NCBI GenBank assembly: GCA_015295985.1
Contig: DVDX01000018.1
Span: 1-64,000, forward strand
From: Synechococcus sp. M44_DOE_062
GTDB taxonomy: Bacteria > Cyanobacteriota > Cyanobacteriia > Thermostichales > Thermostichaceae
Direction of reading: 5' to 3'
DNA: 64,000 nt
Part shown: positions 7,786-16,648 of the stretch, one piece after another
Layout: each line of letters starts with the position of its first letter
Numbering within the stretch: position 1 is the stretch's first letter
The notes under the pieces: model-generated
Databases searched by the model: none
What the model saw: the letters and a program-made list of their open reading frames with translations, nothing else
What the model was told of the DNA's origin: nothing
Program-made: the position numbers and the translations under genes

Positions 7786-10590
7786 TCAAAACTCCCCCGC
7801 CAGAGCGGCTACGCAACGCTCACACAGCTCTGGATGCTCGGCAAATTCCCCCACACGGGTGGAATAGTTCCAGCAGCGCACGCACTTTTGGCCGTCAGCC
7901 GGAAAAACAGAGATCTGCAAGCCTTGACCTGAGGCCTTCTCCAGTTCCACCTGTGAGGTGATGAACAAGTAGCGCAACTCGGCAGACCGCTCCTGCAAAG
8001 GAGAGTACAGGCCGGGATCCGCCACCTTCAGAATGACCTTGGCCTCGGTGGAAGCGCCGATGAGCTTATCGGTACGGGCCTGTTCTAGAGCCTTGTTCAC
8101 CTCTTGGCGCACCTCTCGCAGTTGCTCCCAAATGGCCGCCAACCGGGGATCCCGCCAGTGCTCCGGCAGCTTCATCCACCCCCCCTCAAACACCGAACGG
8201 GTAGGCTTGGGATAGGGCAGATGGCTCCAAATCTCTTCGGCCATGTGGGAGAGAACGGGGGCAATGCCCTTGGCCAAGTTCTCCAGCAATAGGGATAGCA
8301 CCGTTTGACATTGACGCCGCCGTAGACTTTGGGCATGGCTGATGTAGAGGCGATCCTTGGCAATATCCAGGTAAAAGTTGGAGAGATCCACCACACAAAA
8401 GTTCTGAATCGCCTGGAAAAATCGGTAGAACTGATAGCTGGCAAAAGATTCGCTGATCTCGGATCCCACCTCGTGCAGGCGGTGCAGAATGTAGCGATCC
8501 AATTCCGTCAAGGCTGCAAAAGGAACGGCATCCTGAGCCGGGTTGAAATCGTAGAGGTTGCTCAGCAAAAAGCGAGCTGTGTTGCGGATTTTGCGATACA
8601 CATCCGCCATTTGCCCAAGAATGGTCTTGCCCAGCGGCACATCCCCGGAGTAGTCCACACTGGAGACCCACAGGCGCAGCACATCCGCCCCATAGGCGGG
8701 ATCCGTCTGGGGATCTTTCCCACCGTTAATTAACACCATCGGATCGATGACATTGCCCAGGGACTTGCTCATTTTCCGGCCCTTCTCATCCAGCACAAAC
8801 CCATGGGTGAGCACCGCTTTGTAGGGGGCATGGCCGTTGACGGCTACGGAGGTCAGCAAACTGGATTGGAACCAGCCTCGGTGTTGGTCGGAGCCTTCCA
8901 GGTACAGATCCACCGGGTAGCCCAATCCCTGTGCCTTGGCCACTGCCGCCCAGGAAGAGCCGGAGTCAAACCACACGTCCATGGTGTCCATACCTTTGCG
9001 GTAGGTGCGGCCATTGCGGCGGTACTTCTCCGGCAGCAACTCCTCCACTGGGCGCTTCCACCAGGCGTCGGATCCCTCTTGGGCGAAGATGGCCTTGATG
9101 TGGTCGAGGGTCTCGGCGGTGAGCAAGGGCTCGCCGGTTTCTTCGTCGTAGAAGACGGGGATGGGCACGCCCCAAGCCCGCTGGCGGGAAATACACCAAT
9201 CCGAACGCTCCGACACCATAGCGGTGATGCGGTTTTCCCCGATGGCCGGGATCCACTTCACGTTCTTAATGGCCTGGAGGGCCAGCTCCCGAAACCCCGA
9301 CACCGAGGCAAACCACTGCTCGGTAGCCCGGAAAATGGTTGGCTCTTTCGTGCGCCAGTCGTAGGGATATTTGTGGTTGTAGGGTTCTTCCTTGAGCAAA
9401 GCCCCCGCAGCCTGTAGAGCCTGGATCACGGCAGCATTGCCGCTGGTCTCCGGCTTTTTCGAGAGCACATCCAACCCGGCAAACTGGGATCCGGCCTCGG
9501 CGGTAAATCTCCCCTGATCGTCCACAGGGCTGAGAATGGGCAGACCGTACTTTTGGCCGGTTTTGAAGTCATCTTCCCCGTGCCCCGGAGCCGTGTGCAC
9601 AATGCCGGTGCCCGACTCGGTGGTGACGTAGTCCCCCAACACGCAGAGGCTGGTGCGGTTGAAGAGGGGGTGCTGTCCTTGACTGTACTCCAGAGCGGCT
9701 CCCGGCAGGGTAGCCTTGATCTCCAAAGGGGTCTCTAGAACCTTCTCCAGCCGCTCCCGCAGATCGGCTGCCATGAGCAAGAGGCCGAAGCGGGGAGAAT
9801 CGACCACGGCGTAGGTAAGCTTGGGGTTGAAGCAGAGGGCCAGGTTGGCCGGGATCGTCCAAGGGGTGGTAGTCCAGATAACCGCCCGCAGGCCCGGCAT
9901 GAAGGGCTCTAGAACCGGCTGCGCCGCCGCACTGAGGCTGTGCAGTGGGAAGGCCACGTAGATGCTGCGGGAGATGTGGTTGTCAGGATATTCCAACTCG
10001 GCTTCCGCCAGAGCCGTCTGGGAGCTGGGGCTCCAGTGGACGGGCTTGAGGCCGCGGTAGATGTAGCCCTTGAGGGCCATTTGCCCAAACACCTCGATCT
10101 GGGCGGCTTCGTACTCCGGCGACAGCGTCATGTAGGGCCGATCCCAGGATCCCCATACCCCCAAGCGCTTAAAACTGGCCCGCTGAACGTCGATGTAGTG
10201 GAGAGCATACTCCTTGGCTTTTTGCCGCAGTTGCAGAGGTGTGAGGTTGTCTCGCTCTTGGGCGGATAGGCTCTGCAACACCTTCAGTTCGATGGGCAGG
10301 CCGTGGCAATCCCAGCCGGGTACGTAGCGCACCTTGCGCCCTTGCAAGATGTGGTACTTGTTAACAATGTCCTTGAGGATCTTGTTGAGGGTGGTGCCCA
10401 TGTGGATATCGCCATTGGCGTAGGGCGGCCCATCGTGTAGCACAAAGGGATCCCCAGGATTGTTGTCGGCAAGGCGTTGGTAGATTTGCTCTTCCTGCCA
10501 AAAGGCTTGAATGGCGGGCTCTCTCTTAGCAGCCTCTGCCCGCATGGGGAACTGAGTTTGGGGCAGGTTGAGGGTACTTTTGTAGTCCAC
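7786..10590 (-). CDS. ileS: Isoleucyl-tRNA synthetase
   Basis: The 934-residue class I synthetase charges tRNA-Ile in the cytoplasm. The HIGH-type motif appears as GDIHMGTTLNK near residue 60 and the KMSKS loop as GRKMSKSLGNV near residue 600. The editing domain lies between them, and a C-terminal zinc-binding knuckle CVRCWNYSTRVGEF with a second Cys pair CERC closes the protein, as in bacterial-type IleRS. Length is normal. The start codon is GTG (VDYKSTLNLP). It is transcribed alone, with a gap of about 570 bases upstream that holds no recognised gene; no T-box leader motif was seen there. Confidence 0.96.
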   Translation of the reverse strand: MDYKSTLNLPQTQFPMRAEAAKREPAIQAFWQEEQIYQRLADNNPGDPFVLHDGPPYANGDIHMGTTLNKILKDIVNKYHILQGRKVRYVPGWDCHGLPIELKVLQSLSAQERDNLTPLQLRQKAKEYALHYIDVQRASFKRLGVWGSWDRPYMTLSPEYEAAQIEVFGQMALKGYIYRGLKPVHWSPSSQTALAEAELEYPDNHISRSIYVAFPLHSLSAAAQPVLEPFMPGLRAVIWTTTPWTIPANLALCFNPKLTYAVVDSPRFGLLLMAADLRERLEKVLETPLEIKATLPGAALEYSQGQHPLFNRTSLCVLGDYVTTESGTGIVHTAPGHGEDDFKTGQKYGLPILSPVDDQGRFTAEAGSQFAGLDVLSKKPETSGNAAVIQALQAAGALLKEEPYNHKYPYDWRTKEPTIFRATEQWFASVSGFRELALQAIKNVKWIPAIGENRITAMVSERSDWCISRQRAWGVPIPVFYDEETGEPLLTAETLDHIKAIFAQEGSDAWWKRPVEELLPEKYRRNGRTYRKGMDTMDVWFDSGSSWAAVAKAQGLGYPVDLYLEGSDQHRGWFQSSLLTSVAVNGHAPYKAVLTHGFVLDEKGRKMSKSLGNVIDPMVLINGGKDPQTDPAYGADVLRLWVSSVDYSGDVPLGKTILGQMADVYRKIRNTARFLLSNLYDFNPAQDAVPFAALTELDRYILHRLHEVGSEISESFASYQFYRFFQAIQNFCVVDLSNFYLDIAKDRLYISHAQSLRRRQCQTVLSLLLENLAKGIAPVLSHMAEEIWSHLPYPKPTRSVFEGGWMKLPEHWRDPRLAAIWEQLREVRQEVNKALEQARTDKLIGASTEAKVILKVADPGLYSPLQERSAELRYLFITSQVELEKASGQGLQISVFPADGQKCVRCWNYSTRVGEFAEHPELCERCVAALAGEF

Positions 10591-10603
10591 GGCAACTCGA
10601 GCA

Positions 10604-11164
10604 ACCTAAAGGGCGTCTTTCTATCCTACGCTGTCGCCTTATCCTCAGCAGTCCATCCCTCACCCCTCTTGTGGGACAGGGGATCCGAAGCCCACGGACA
10701 CCCAGAGCGCCTGGAGCTCTCAAAGGGATCCAACAAACCACCGCATGAACTTGCTGATCGAGAAAACAAGAAAAGCTTTGTGCTAGTCTCAGGGTGTCGT
10801 TTAGTAAGGGAGGTTCCTGCGGATGCCAGATAGTAGTAGTTGTAAGGGTCGTCAAGTTGGGTTCAGCCGGCTGTGCGCCGGGGCTGTTCTCTAACGGTCT
10901 GAACTTAGATCCTTCAGTCTGCTGAAGAGTCTTCACGTTCTGGCTCGCTTGGAGTTCCTCCCGGCAGTCAGGTTCCAGTTGAAGGCCCGCTAGACCGCTC
11001 TTTCCCTGACCGCCTGTTATCGCCTTGGAGGTGGGAGAGAGCGGATAGTTTTTGAGATGGTTGCGGATGAGCTTTCGACGGCAGCGAGGCTTGAAATCGA
11101 TGGCCAGATTGTTTGAGTTTGGTACGTTCAAGGCACTTCAATACGACCTTTTGAGCGTATTCGG
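10604..11164. other. Gene-free stretch with short hairpins
   Basis: I see no convincing protein here; the listed ORFs have poor composition. Short inverted repeats are present: CTTCAG-TCTG-CTGAAG at about 10911-10926 and a GC-rich AGCCGGC/GCCGGGGCT pairing at about 10872-10892. A structured RNA is possible but I could not match rnpB, tmRNA or SRP RNA. On the minus strand it forms the region upstream of ileS. Confidence 0.4.
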
Positions 11165-11284
11165 TCAACTACCTGCGGGGGTAGGGCGATCCACCACTGA
11201 GGCACCGAGAGAGTCACCGCCATTGCAGCCGCTCAGAAACAGAGCTGGCACCAGAAAGCAGAGCAGACAAGCTGGAGAGCGCAT
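11165..11284 (-). CDS. Small predicted lipoprotein (39 aa)
   Basis: This ORF is too short for the supplied track. It encodes a basic N-terminus (MRSPACLL), a hydrophobic run and a textbook lipobox, LFLSGC, followed by about 20 polar residues and a TGA stop. An AGGGTGG sequence sits a suitable distance before the ATG. Very short lipoproteins with only a signal peptide and a short tail occur in bacteria (entericidin-like), but no homology is claimed. It follows the 305-residue exported protein gene by about 73 bases on the same strand. Function is unknown, and the call rests on the lipobox and ribosome site only. Confidence 0.5.
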   Translation of the reverse strand: MRSPACLLCFLVPALFLSGCNGGDSLGASVVDRPTPAGS

Positions 11285-11357
11285 AGTTTCCCACCCTGGC
11301 AAGCTCAACTGCCTGCTCAGATTACCTTAAGGGCATCCCTCATCTTGTGAAGATTTC

Positions 11358-12275
11358 TTAAGGAAGTGGGGGAATAGCCAGGGATCCCTCGAGAGCCAAG
11401 CGATCGCTGACGGTGAGACGCCGGCTCTCCAGCGTGATGCCCGTTTGGTTAACCAACATCACCGAGATCCACTCAGCACCGGGTTCTTGGGGAGCATCCG
11501 CCTGCAGGAAGATCCCTCCGGCCTGTAGGGGTTCGAGAGCAAACGAAGTCACCTCTGGGTAGCCCACCCCGGCAACGGGTTGTTCGGCAACGGTGCCCAA
11601 CAGCAAAGAGTGGGTGAGAGGCTCGGCCACAATCGCCTGCAGCGAATAGGTGGATCCCGGTTTGACCACCTCTGGCAGGTTAAGGGTGACGGTGGGAGGA
11701 GCAGAGCCGGAGGTGAGGGTGCTGGCTTCCCGTAGCACTTCTTGGTCAATCAACAGCAGTTGCCCGGGATTGGCCGGATCTGGGCGATAGCGATTGCGCA
11801 CCAGGGCAGAGGCTTTCACCTGGAAGCCCCCCCGCACCGAGGATTGGGATCCCTCTACTTGGCTGAGAATATCGGCAACGATCTCAGGGCCCACCTGCCG
11901 CCAAGAGAGGATCTGGGCCGAATAGGTGAGTTCCGGATGAGAGCTCCACAGTTTGCGGATGGCACTTTCCACCCCTTCCCGATCCAGCCCATCTCGGTGG
12001 CGGAAGTCGGGGCTGTAGCCAGCCATCACCCCTGGCAAATCCCGCCGGTTGGCGGCGTCCATCTGTTGGTTTAGCCACTCCACCAGAGCGGCTGGCGGTG
12101 GGCTGGAAACTTGCCGTTGGATCCCGCTTTCCAGACGTGTGGGGGCTGCTTGGGCCCAAGCCCAGGACTCCGTCCCGCCGACGCAACCGGCTGTCAACCC
12201 AAGGGGGAGACCCCAGCTCATGGCCAGGGCCAGAGGCCAAAGCCGTTGTGGAAAGTAGTTGGATCGGGATCTCAA
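11358..12275 (-). CDS. Exported NTF2/SnoaL-like domain protein
   Basis: A 305-residue protein with an N-terminal signal peptide and, from about residue 62, an NTF2-like segment (LVEWLNQQMDAANRRDLPGVMAGYSPDF) typical of SnoaL-fold modules. A beta-rich C-terminal half follows that I do not recognise. The signal region contains AGCVGGTES, which is encoded by a dispersed repeat copy; the natural signal-peptidase site is probably the downstream AWAQA. The insert introduces a Cys in the context LTAGC, which is lipobox-like although the -3 residue is Thr. The start in the track is TTG; no better start lies upstream. It is divergent from the rhodanese gene. Confidence 0.65.
   Translation of the reverse strand: MRSRSNYFPQRLWPLALAMSWGLPLGLTAGCVGGTESWAWAQAAPTRLESGIQRQVSSPPPAALVEWLNQQMDAANRRDLPGVMAGYSPDFRHRDGLDREGVESAIRKLWSSHPELTYSAQILSWRQVGPEIVADILSQVEGSQSSVRGGFQVKASALVRNRYRPDPANPGQLLLIDQEVLREASTLTSGSAPPTVTLNLPEVVKPGSTYSLQAIVAEPLTHSLLLGTVAEQPVAGVGYPEVTSFALEPLQAGGIFLQADAPQEPGAEWISVMLVNQTGITLESRRLTVSDRLALEGSLAIPPLP
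12165..12190 (+). repeat. Dispersed hairpin repeat, copy 9 (in signal peptide)
   Basis: GGAC-TCC-GTCC with tail CGCCGACGCAACCGG, read on the minus strand as AGCVGGTES within the signal region of the 305-residue protein. Confidence 0.85.
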
Positions 12276-12424
12276 GCTGTGGGCCTCCAGTAGGCAAATC
12301 TGGATCCCAGTCTAGCCTCAGGGCAGTTGGGATCCCAAAGTCCAGACCACCAGATGCTCTCTAGCCAGATTAAGATCCACAGAGATGGGCTTTGGCCCAT
12401 AGCGCTTGTTTCACCCAGTTCTCT

Positions 12425-12799
12425 ATGGCTCCCCAGCACTCTCCAGCTTTCTTGGCCTTGGTCAACGATGCCAAAAGCCGCATCCAAGAGCTAACGGTCG
12501 AGCAGGTTCGGCAAAAGCAACTGCAAGGGGATCGCTTTTATTTTGTGGATGTGCGGGAAGAGTCGGAGTGGCAAGCCGGCCATGCTGCTGGAGCTATCCA
12601 CTTGAGCAAAGGGATCATTGAGCGGGACATTGAGAAGGTGATTCCTGACAAGGAAGCGGAGATCGTCCTGTACTGCGGCGGCGGGTTTCGTTCTGCGTTG
12701 GCAGCCGATAACCTCCAGAAAATGGGCTATCGCCGGGTGATCTCGATGGATGGGGGCATGCGGGCTTGGCGAGAAGCGGGCTTTCCTGAGGAGCGCTAA
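12425..12799 (+). CDS. Rhodanese-like sulfurtransferase
   Basis: The 124-residue single-domain rhodanese carries the features of the fold: YFVDVREESEWQAGHAAGAIHL in the first half and the active-site loop YCGGGFRSALAA with the catalytic Cys near residue 86. Such proteins move sulfane sulfur from a persulfide; the acceptor is not evident from context. I used the ATG at 12425 (MAPQHSPAF) because the extra 11 residues of the track start are not typical. It precedes pepP on the same strand by 113 bases, so shared transcription is possible, though a TAGAAT hexamer at 12881-12886 suggests pepP also has its own promoter. Confidence 0.88.
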   Translation: MAPQHSPAFLALVNDAKSRIQELTVEQVRQKQLQGDRFYFVDVREESEWQAGHAAGAIHLSKGIIERDIEKVIPDKEAEIVLYCGGGFRSALAADNLQKMGYRRVISMDGGMRAWREAGFPEER

Positions 12800-12912
12800 A
12801 CTCAGGAGCACTCTCGTTCTGATTGCAGCATTAGAAGCTTCCCTCTCCCCTTGGGACAAGGGAGAACTTCCAACCTTGTCTAGAATGACTACAGCTTTGC
12901 CCTACTCCTGCC

Positions 12913-14709
12913 ATGCTTCAAACCTTACCCCGCCTGGATATTGCCGCCCGTTTGCAGCAGTTGCGCCAGCTTCTGCAAGAACAAGACCTAGATGGCTTTT
13001 GGGTTCCCTCTGCCGATGAGCATCTCAATGAGTACTTGCCAGAACATCGCAAGCGGCGCCAGTGGGTCACAGGCTTTACCGGCTCGGTGGGGGATGCCCT
13101 GATCAGTCGGGACAGGGCTTGGCTTTGGGTGGATCCCCGCTACCACGAACAGGCAGAGCGGGAGGTGGATCCCAACCTGTTTACAGTGATCAAGGGAGGT
13201 CTGCCGAATCAGCCCAGCCTGCTGGAGATTGTGGAGGAGCTGGGATCCGGCTTTCGCCTGGGGGTGGATCCCTTTACGGTGGCAGTGGCCACCTACCGCC
13301 AGTTGCAGGCCCATGCCCAAGCGGGAGGGGTGCTCTTGATCCCGGTCATGGAAAACTTGGTGGATAAGCTGGCCCAGGGATCTACTGCTCCCTTTGACCA
13401 GCCCATTTACTCGGTACCCACCCACCTGAGCGGAGCTACCCCTGAAGAAAAGCTAGCCCAAGTGCGGCAAGAGATGCGCCGCAAACGGGTGGGGCTGTTG
13501 CCTCTGACCAAATTGGATCAGGTGGCCTGGCTGTTTAACCTGCGGGGATCCGACATCCCCTACAACCCGGTGTTTTGGGCCTATGCTTTGGTCAGCCTAG
13601 ATAGAGCGGCTCTATTCACGGATCTGGAGCGGCTCAGTCCCCCCTCTCGGCAACTCCTGGCAGAGGCTGGGGTGGAACTCTGGCCTTATGAGACCTACAA
13701 CGAACAACTGCCCCAATGGGCCAAGAGCTATGCACCGGTGGGCTTGGATCCCAAGCAGACCACCCAGGGTACCCAGGAGCTGCTGCAGGATGCGAGCTGC
13801 CGCGAGCTGGAGCACCCGGTGGAAGCCCTCAAGGCTGTGAAAAACCCCACCGAGCTGGAGCAAATGCGCCTCGCCAACTGCAAAGCCAGCCGGGCTAAGA
13901 TCCGCACCCTGGCCTGGATTGACCGGCAAATTCAACAGGGGATCCCCGTCAGCGAAGCCGACGTAGCCGCGATCATGGAGGCCCACTACCGGGAGGAAGG
14001 GGAGTGGGTGGGTCTGAGCTTCAACACCATTGCCGGGGCGGGGGCCAACAGCTCCATCATCCACTACGGCACTCCGGATCCCCAGAAGCGCCTGCAACCG
14101 GGAGAACTGTTCCTTTTGGATTCGGGATCCCACTACGAAGGGGGCACCACCGACGATACCCGCACCGTTTGGATTGGCCAGGAGCCGGCGGATCCCTTGT
14201 GCAAGCGGCGCTATACCGAGGTGCTCAAGGCCCACATTCAATGCGCCCGCCAGATCTTCCCCCCTGACACCTATGGGGTCTCGTTGGATGGGATCGCCCG
14301 CTCCACCCTTTGGCAGGCCGGGCTGGATTACGGCCATGGCACCGGCCACGGTGTCGGCGCCTTTTTGAATGTCCACGAGGGACCCAACGGGATCCACCGC
14401 CGCGCCAACACCCCTCTCAAGGTGGGCATGATCAACAGCATTGAGCCGGGCTACTACCAGCCGGGATGGGGTGGGATCCGCCTGGAGAATCTCTACGAGG
14501 TGATGGCCATTCCCGAGCCTGAAGGCTGGATGGGCTTTCGCTCCTTGACTTGGATCCCTTTTGATGGGCGCTTAATCGATTGGGAACTGTTAAACGAGGC
14601 GCAGCGGGCTTGGCTAGACGAGTATCACCGGCAGGTTTACGCCATGCACGAAGCCACCTTGCCAGAACAGGATGCTGCTTGGCTAAAACACGCCTGCGGC
14701 CTAAGCTGA
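12913..14709 (+). CDS. pepP: Xaa-Pro aminopeptidase (M24B, long form)
   Basis: The 598-residue metallopeptidase has the three-domain layout of the long aminopeptidase P type: two creatinase-N domains (residues about 1-310), then the pita-bread catalytic domain. Metal ligands are visible as [17 protein letters not shown] (two Asp), [18 protein letters not shown] (His) and [18 protein letters not shown] (Glu pair). It removes N-terminal residues preceding proline. The ATG at 12913 gives a normal N-terminus ([18 protein letters not shown]). Its last nine bases overlap the 3' end of the convergent rlmN gene. Codon use is that of its neighbours. Confidence 0.93.
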   Translation: MLQTLPRLDIAARLQQLRQLLQEQDLDGFWVPSADEHLNEYLPEHRKRRQWVTGFTGSVGDALISRDRAWLWVDPRYHEQAEREVDPNLFTVIKGGLPNQPSLLEIVEELGSGFRLGVDPFTVAVATYRQLQAHAQAGGVLLIPVMENLVDKLAQGSTAPFDQPIYSVPTHLSGATPEEKLAQVRQEMRRKRVGLLPLTKLDQVAWLFNLRGSDIPYNPVFWAYALVSLDRAALFTDLERLSPPSRQLLAEAGVELWPYETYNEQLPQWAKSYAPVGLDPKQTTQGTQELLQDASCRELEHPVEALKAVKNPTELEQMRLANCKASRAKIRTLAWIDRQIQQGIPVSEADVAAIMEAHYREEGEWVGLSFNTIAGAGANSSIIHYGTPDPQKRLQPGELFLLDSGSHYEGGTTDDTRTVWIGQEPADPLCKRRYTEVLKAHIQCARQIFPPDTYGVSLDGIARSTLWQAGLDYGHGTGHGVGAFLNVHEGPNGIHRRANTPLKVGMINSIEPGYYQPGWGGIRLENLYEVMAIPEPEGWMGFRSLTWIPFDGRLIDWELLNEAQRAWLDEYHRQVYAMHEATLPEQDAAWLKHACGLS

Positions 14710-15780
14710 TGTACTCGCAAAAGCGTTGCGCCCTGGCAAAGAGCGCAGGAAGGATCCCTGCAGTTGACCACAGGCGGCATTGCCATCCAAGCCGCGGGTT
14801 TGGCGCACAGTGGCCCGCACCTGGTACTGTTCAAGCTGTCGGACGAACGCTTGGACTCGTGCCGGGTGGGGGCGTTGATAGTCGGCTCCAGAGATGGGGT
14901 TGTAAGGGATCAGGTTCACGTGCAGTTGCACCCCTGACCGGCTGGCCTGCTGCAGCAATTGCGCCAGTTGGCGGGCATGAATGGGCAGATCGTTGACCCC
15001 CGACAGCAGGGTATATTCAAAACTGACTCGCCGCCCGGTGCGCAGCATGTAGTCACGGCAATCCTGGATCAGAGCATCCAGAGGGTAGTGGGCTGCCGAA
15101 GGGATCAACTGCTGCCGCAGATCTTGATTGGGAGCATGCAGGCTAACGGCCAGGGTAATTTGCAGATCCTGCTGCGCCAGCCAGGCAATTTGCCGGGGTA
15201 CGCCCACCGTCGAGAGGGTGATGTGCCGTTGGCCGATGCCGATATCTTGATTCAGGCTACGGATGGCTTGCACCACCGTATCGCGGTTGAGCAGGGGTTC
15301 CCCCATGCCCATAAAGACCACGTGGCTGACGCGACGGCCAAAATCTTCCTGCACCGTCAACACCTGATCCAAAATCTCGTGCAGCTCTAGGTTGCGTCGG
15401 TAGCCCATCTTGCCGGTAGCACAGAAATCGCAGGCCATAGGGCAGCCCACCTGAGAAGAGACACAGACCGTCAGACGCTCAGCCGCTGGGATCCCCACCG
15501 TTTCGATCAACTGCCCATCCGCCAGCTCCAGCAGAAACTTCACGGTGCCATCGCGGGCTTCTGTCCGTTGCACAACGCGCGAGCGCCCCACCGGGTAGCC
15601 TTGCACCGCCTCTCGCCAAGCCTTGGGAAACACCGTCACCTGTTCCAGGGAGCGGATCCCTTTTTGATAGATCCAAGTGTGCAATTGTTGCCCGCGATAA
15701 GCCGGCTGTCCTTGGGCAACTGCCCAGTCTTTTAGAGCAGACAAGGATTGCCCCAGCAGAGGGATGGGTAGAGCCGACAT
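14701..15780 (-). CDS. rlmN: 23S rRNA (adenine-2503-C2)-methyltransferase
   Basis: A 359-residue radical SAM enzyme. The cluster-binding motif is [11 protein letters not shown] near residue 110, the flanking [10 protein letters not shown] is the SAM-binding segment, and a resolving Cys is present in the C-terminal [10 protein letters not shown], consistent with the dual-cysteine mechanism of RlmN/Cfr. It methylates A2503 of 23S rRNA and A37 of some tRNAs. Length and motif spacing are normal. It is a single gene on the minus strand, convergent with pepP and overlapping it by nine bases, so the two mRNAs share complementary 3' ends. Confidence 0.95.
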   Translation of the reverse strand: MSALPIPLLGQSLSALKDWAVAQGQPAYRGQQLHTWIYQKGIRSLEQVTVFPKAWREAVQGYPVGRSRVVQRTEARDGTVKFLLELADGQLIETVGIPAAERLTVCVSSQVGCPMACDFCATGKMGYRRNLELHEILDQVLTVQEDFGRRVSHVVFMGMGEPLLNRDTVVQAIRSLNQDIGIGQRHITLSTVGVPRQIAWLAQQDLQITLAVSLHAPNQDLRQQLIPSAAHYPLDALIQDCRDYMLRTGRRVSFEYTLLSGVNDLPIHARQLAQLLQQASRSGVQLHVNLIPYNPISGADYQRPHPARVQAFVRQLEQYQVRATVRQTRGLDGNAACGQLQGSFLRSLPGRNAFASTSA

Positions 15781-15893
15781 AAATCCATCTCAAACAAGAT
15801 CTCAAAAGGCAGAGGAGTCTGGCTCCTTTACTCTAGCCTGTCTCCGCGACCCCATCTCCTTGTCAGTGTAATTGTGTAAAGTGGGTCATGAAG

Positions 15894-15914
15894 CGCGCCA
15901 TCAGGACGGAGTCC
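15894..15914 (-). repeat. Dispersed hairpin repeat, copy 10 (upstream of cpcT)
   Basis: GGAC-TCC-GTCC hairpin on the minus strand with a degenerate tail, located about 80 bases before the cpcT start in the leader. Confidence 0.65.
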
Positions 15915-15991
15915 CCACTCATGGGGCAAAGTCTGCAGGATCAGGAGTGCTCGATCAGCATCTTCTCAATCTATTGAACCTATCTGAACCT

Positions 15992-16648
15992 ATGTCTGTT
16001 TCCCCGCAACTGGCTCGACTGGCCATCTGGATGGCAGGGCACTTCAACAACCTACAACAGGCGATTGCAGAGCCCGTCTGGTTTGCCAACATTCATGTGT
16101 ACCAATGCCCCTTGCCTTGGTCGGTGTTCCAGGGGGTGGGGTTTTACGTGGAGCAACTGTACGACATTTATCCTGAACAGCCCTACCGGCAGCGGGTGAT
16201 CCACCTCTTCGATACTCCAGATGGGATCCGGATTCAAAACTATGCTTTGACAGCTCCTGACTCCTACAGGTGCGCCGGTCGAGAGTTGTTGCTAAGCAAC
16301 GCTTACGCGAAGGGGAAATTGGCCGGTCTGACAGCAGCGGAGTTGGAACTTTTGCCCGGCTGTATCACCCAGGTGGAATGGACGGGATCTTGCTATCGGG
16401 GCCGCAGCCTGCCCGGCAAAGGCTGTATTGTTGAACGCAAAGGTAGAACCACCTATTTGTACAGCGAATTTGAGATCGGAGCTGACTATTTTCACAGCTT
16501 GGATCAAGGTCGGGATCCGCAGACCGATCAAGTAATCTGGGGATCCCTATCCGGGCCTTTTCGGTTTGTCAAAAAACAGGATTTTTCCCAGTACCTGCCG
16601 CAGTGGGCTGAAGTGCTGAACCATGAGGCTGTTGGAGCGACTGGTTGA
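15992..16648 (+). CDS. cpcT: CpcT/CpeT-type phycobiliprotein chromophore lyase
   Basis: The 218-residue protein matches the CpcT/CpeT family that attaches phycocyanobilin to the beta-subunit Cys of phycocyanin. Visible family segments are LARLAIWMAGHFNN at the N-terminus, GVGFYVEQLYDIYPEQPYRQRV in the middle, and LLPGCITQVEW with GPFRFVKKQDFS near the end. Between them, LLLSNAYAKG is encoded by a dispersed repeat copy and appears to be an in-frame insertion before LLPGC. ATG 15992 was chosen over the track start because it gives the family N-terminus. The last 26 bases overlap the start of the yihY-like pseudogene. Confidence 0.88.
   Translation: MSVSPQLARLAIWMAGHFNNLQQAIAEPVWFANIHVYQCPLPWSVFQGVGFYVEQLYDIYPEQPYRQRVIHLFDTPDGIRIQNYALTAPDSYRCAGRELLLSNAYAKGKLAGLTAAELELLPGCITQVEWTGSCYRGRSLPGKGCIVERKGRTTYLYSEFEIGADYFHSLDQGRDPQTDQVIWGSLSGPFRFVKKQDFSQYLPQWAEVLNHEAVGATG
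16289..16314 (+). repeat. Dispersed hairpin repeat, copy 11 (in cpcT)
   Basis: TTGC-TAA-GCAA hairpin with tail CGCTTACGCGAAGGG. It encodes LLSNAYAKG in CpcT. Confidence 0.8.

Noticed and set aside
10590-10700. T-box leader for ileS
   Set aside because: No AGGGTGGNACCGCG-type sequence on the minus strand, and T-boxes are not expected in cyanobacteria.
10526-11131. 201-residue minus ORF upstream of ileS
   Set aside because: Overlaps the ileS start, has poor amino-acid composition and no ribosome site.
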